Of a DNA stretch of 6,057 nt, positions 3,768 through 6,057 are shown piece by piece. Location: the NCBI GenBank assembly GCA_021735105.1, contig JAIPHS010000059.1:1-6057 (forward strand), in the 5' to 3' direction. The DNA comes from Candidatus Omnitrophota bacterium. Its GTDB lineage: Bacteria > Omnitrophota > Gorgyraeia > Duberdicusellales > 4484-171. The position numbers and the translations under genes were made by a program. Every line of letters starts with the position of its first letter. Positions within the stretch are counted from its first letter, which is position 1. Below the pieces are notes generated by a model. The model was not told the DNA's origin. It ran no database searches and worked only from the letters and a program-made list of their open reading frames with translations.

Positions 3768-4935
3768 ATGCTTGCAAACTTCCGCCTCTCCAGATTGTAT
3801 CTTGGCCAAATCTATCTCTAATTTTTTCAACTGCTAAATCTGTCTTTTCTTTTTTTCCCTGGCAAAATTCATTAAAAATCGTATCTTGCGTTTTGGTATC
3901 AATAAATTTTTCTGATTTTACCCCCACCAACCTTATTTTTTTACCCGGAAATCCTGAATCATAATACAGTTTTTTGACACTTTTAAAAATTGTATCATAA
4001 AAATTAGTTGCTTTAATTAAACGCAGCGAACGGCTATGAGTTGAAAAATTCTCTAATCTAATTTTTAAGCAAATATTTTTGGCTCGAATGCCGTTTTTTT
4101 TTAATCGGCTCGCCACCTCTTCAGATAATTTACTTAAGATAGTTTCAATTTGACAAGAATCAGCTGTATCTTTTGGAAAAGTAAATTCACCACCGATTGA
4201 TTTTGCCTCAGCCGGTTGCTCCACTTTACGCCCGTCAATACCATTAGCAAGCTGCCAAAGGCCTAGGCCATTTTTCCCAAAGTAATCTTCTAATATCTTT
4301 TTATCAAAATTAGCTAACTGGCCAATCCGATTAATTCCTAAATCATTAAGGCTCTTTTCTGTTTTTTTGCCTATCCCCCACAACCTGCTAACCTCTAGAG
4401 GCCAAAGAAAATTTAATAATTTATCTTGTTCTACCTGGCAGAATCCATCTGGCTTATTTAAGTCAGAAGCAATCTTTGCAGCCATTTTATTGGGAGCAAG
4501 GCCAACCGAAGCAGTTAAACCAACTTCTTTTTTTATTTTTTCTTTTAATAAAAGAGAGGTTTGAACCGGGTTGCCAAAAATATGAAAACTGCCGCTTATA
4601 TCTAAAAAAACTTCATCAATACCTACAGGCTCCACTAGAGGGCTAAATTGATAAAAAATCTTATAAATATTTTCCGACTCCTTACTATACTTAGCCATAT
4701 TCGGCCGCAAATAAAACCCTTGCGGACATCTTCTGTAGGCTTCTGATATTGGCATAGCTGAAGTCAAGCCGAATTTTCTGGCTTGATAAGAAGCAGTTGA
4801 CACTACCCCCCTGCCCTTTCCGCCTTTAGGGTCAGCTCCGATTATCACTGGTTTATCGGCCAAGTTAGGCTTATCTCTCTGCTCCACCGCAGCAAAAAAA
4901 GCATCCATATCTACATGTACTATGTATCTACCCAT
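3766..4935 (-). CDS. dinB: DNA polymerase IV (Y-family translesion polymerase)
   Basis: A 389-residue Y-family DNA polymerase, which copies past lesions in the template. Palm and fingers motifs are intact: HVDMDAFFAAVE with metal ligand D9 and steric-gate F14, GRGVVSTASYQARKFGLTSAMP (about residues 41-62), and GIDEVFLD with D107 and E108. The family usually has SIDE, so Ser is Gly here. NKMAAKIASDLNKPDG (149-164) and LWGIGKKTEKSL (185-196, the helix-hairpin-helix thumb) follow, then a little-finger domain from about 245 to 378. The C-terminus ends TIWRGGSLQA with no obvious beta-clamp-binding peptide. The length is slightly above E. coli Pol IV. AAGG (4946-4943) sits 7 bases before the ATG. 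It lies 77 bases downstream of the M48 protease gene on the same strand, so co-transcription is plausible. No LexA-like box is visible upstream. The remnant after its stop suggests a rearrangement at its 3' end. Confidence 0.95.
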   Translation of the reverse strand: MGRYIVHVDMDAFFAAVEQRDKPNLADKPVIIGADPKGGKGRGVVSTASYQARKFGLTSAMPISEAYRRCPQGFYLRPNMAKYSKESENIYKIFYQFSPLVEPVGIDEVFLDISGSFHIFGNPVQTSLLLKEKIKKEVGLTASVGLAPNKMAAKIASDLNKPDGFCQVEQDKLLNFLWPLEVSRLWGIGKKTEKSLNDLGINRIGQLANFDKKILEDYFGKNGLGLWQLANGIDGRKVEQPAEAKSIGGEFTFPKDTADSCQIETILSKLSEEVASRLKKNGIRAKNICLKIRLENFSTHSRSLRLIKATNFYDTIFKSVKKLYYDSGFPGKKIRLVGVKSEKFIDTKTQDTIFNEFCQGKKEKTDLAVEKIRDRFGQDTIWRGGSLQA

Positions 4936-4985
4936 TTCAATACCTTATCATTCAGAAAATATAAGTTAGAAATTAGAAATATCCA

Positions 4986-5039
4986 TTCTTTTCTTCTCTT
5001 TTCTATCTTCTATCATCTACTTTCTATCTTCTCTTCTCT
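4986..5039. repeat. Polypurine/polypyrimidine tract between the protease and dinB genes
   Basis: On the + strand this stretch is almost entirely C and T with scattered A (purine-rich on the coding strand). It contains TTCTATCTTCT twice (5001-5011 and 5022-5032), 21 bases apart, plus many degenerate TTCTTCTCTT units. It runs from the spacer into the last codons of the protease gene, encoding its charged tail SREEKIESR. Just beyond it, 4965-4980 contains a TTAGAAATTAGAAAT repeat of opposite purine sense. Such tracts arise by slippage and can form triplex or mRNA-binding sites; no function is evident. Confidence 0.65.
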
Positions 5040-6057
5040 GGATTCTGCCATACGGATATAGCGAATTCTTTCTAAAACCGGTGGATGGCTATAAAAAAGT
5101 AACACCTTAATTGGATGCGGGGTAAGGTTAGATAAATTTTTAACACTTAATTTTTTTAAAGCTTTAATAAATTGTTCACCTAAACTAGTACTTCTAACTG
5201 CAAAAAAATCAGCTTCTTTTTCATTTTTGCGTGAAATTTGATTAACAAATACCGAAAACAAAGAATTAATTGGCGTATACAAAAAACCAAAGAAAAGTAA
5301 CCCGGCATAAACTGAGATATTCTCCATTTTAAACGCATTAAATAAACTAGGATTTGTAATAAATAAAGAAAGAATATAAAACATAAGGCCATTAGTTATA
5401 AAAGAAATTAAAATCATTTGGAATATGTGCCTTTTCTTATAATGTCCTACTTCATGAGCTAAGATTGAAACTATTTCATCAGGGCTGTGGTTTTCGACCA
5501 ATGTATCAAATAAAACAATTCTTTTAAATTTACCAAAACCGGCAAAAAAAGCATTTGATTTTGTTGAACGTTTTGATGCGTCCATCTGGTAGACACCTTG
5601 TATTTGAAAATTTTGCCAATCAGCATAATCCTTAATTTTTTTCTTTAACTCCCCCTCCTCAATTAGTTCAAATTTATTAAACAAAGGCATAATAAATCTT
5701 GGCCAAATAAATAATAAAAATAATTCAAATAAAGTTAAACCGGCCCAACAAAATAACCAACCCCAACTTCTAAATTGACTAAAAAACCAAAAAACAAAAG
5801 ATAAGATTAACCCCCCTAAAACAATTGAAATAATTGAACTTTTTATTTTATCTAAAATAAAGGTTCTTGGAGTTGTGCGGTTGAATCCATATTTTTGTTC
5901 CAGGCCAAAAGTATGGTAGATAGAAAAAGGTAAATTAACTAACTCTAAACTCAGAAAAATAAAAAATACAAACAATAAACCGGTAGGAATAAAAGAGAAC
6001 TCAAAACTTCTTGCAAATTTATCTATCCAGTTAAACGCACCAGTTAAAATCAAGATA
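5013..6057 (-). CDS. Ste24-type M48 membrane metalloprotease (CAAX protease family), 5' end outside window
   Basis: An integral-membrane zinc metalloprotease of peptidase family M48A. In yeast Ste24 cleaves prenylated CAAX proteins. Bacterial members have other, mostly unknown membrane-linked substrates, perhaps in quality control. The zinc motif HEVGH (H200-E201-V202-G203-H204, counted from base 6053) and the third ligand E278 in EKEAD (ExxxD) are present. NAFFAGFGKFKRIVLFDTLVE (about 167-187) and SHPPVLERI near the end are typical. Membrane segments are clear around residues 24-44, 73-92, 97-122, 211-231 and 247-270. The frame is open through 6056 and reads ILTGAFNWID, an internal family segment, so the TTG at 6053 is not the true start. 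About 60-70 residues are missing compared with a usual 410 or so. The charged C-terminal tail is encoded in the polypurine repeat. dinB follows 77 bases downstream. Confidence 0.92.
   Translation of the reverse strand, partial: ILILTGAFNWIDKFARSFEFSFIPTGLLFVFFIFLSLELVNLPFSIYHTFGLEQKYGFNRTTPRTFILDKIKSSIISIVLGGLILSFVFWFFSQFRSWGWLFCWAGLTLFELFLLFIWPRFIMPLFNKFELIEEGELKKKIKDYADWQNFQIQGVYQMDASKRSTKSNAFFAGFGKFKRIVLFDTLVENHSPDEIVSILAHEVGHYKKRHIFQMILISFITNGLMFYILSLFITNPSLFNAFKMENISVYAGLLFFGFLYTPINSLFSVFVNQISRKNEKEADFFAVRSTSLGEQFIKALKKLSVKNLSNLTPHPIKVLLFYSHPPVLERIRYIRMAESREEKIESR

Noticed and set aside
4367..4564. Open frame on the + strand, 65 codons
   Set aside because: It is antisense within dinB, in a region coding for the conserved thumb and palm motifs.
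5180..5392. Second - strand frame, 70 codons, hydrophobic
   Set aside because: It is an out-of-frame reading of the M48 protease's membrane-spanning region, with no independent start signal.
1..6057. CRISPR array, transposase, toxin-antitoxin pair or defence system
   Set aside because: No regularly spaced long repeats, no DDE or tyrosine recombinase motifs, and no recognisable toxin next to the ribbon-helix-helix gene.

Overview
The window is AT-rich bacterial DNA. Its genes face each other: six on the + strand on the left, three and a remnant on the - strand on the right, meeting in a gap of about 475 bases. Two stand-alone PilZ proteins, a small CxxC/CxxxC protein, a DUF4416 protein and a PflX-type radical SAM protein in one block recall uncultured candidate-phylum bacteria such as Omnitrophota. 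That placement is a tentative inference; no rRNA or marker gene is present.

Left part (1-2815, + strand). The window opens in the last quarter of 3-dehydroquinate synthase (aroB). A well-formed extended -10 promoter (289-317) then starts a compact run: PilZ protein, tiny zinc-ribbon-like protein, second PilZ protein, DUF4416 protein and radical SAM protein. The second PilZ and DUF4416 genes share a TAATG junction. The PilZ pair suggests c-di-GMP-responsive control, but nothing in the window shows what output it governs.

Middle (2816-3630). The gap has no convincing gene. It holds inverted repeats, 10-nt-phased short repeats, a 12-nt direct repeat and a chain of mutually exclusive CCCT/AGGG pairings. 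It lies downstream of a 70-residue ribbon-helix-helix DNA-binding protein read leftwards. That small gene has an elaborate control region: extended -10 promoter, three ATGTTA repeats 23-24 nt apart across the promoter and leader, and three A-tracts in exact 10-bp phase just upstream of the -35. This is the most unusual regulatory architecture in the window.

Right part (3628-6057, - strand). A Ste24-type M48 membrane metalloprotease (5' end outside the window) is followed by dinB (DNA polymerase IV). Between dinB and a strong 17-bp-stem terminator lies a frameshifted 3' remnant of a small holin-like membrane protein gene, broken at a run of six G. A polypurine repeat tract occupies the end of the protease gene and the spacer before dinB.

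No complete new defence or mobile system can be shown. The best leads are the small regulator with its operator array and untranslated downstream region, the hidden small gene between the PilZ genes, and the membrane-protein remnant after dinB.
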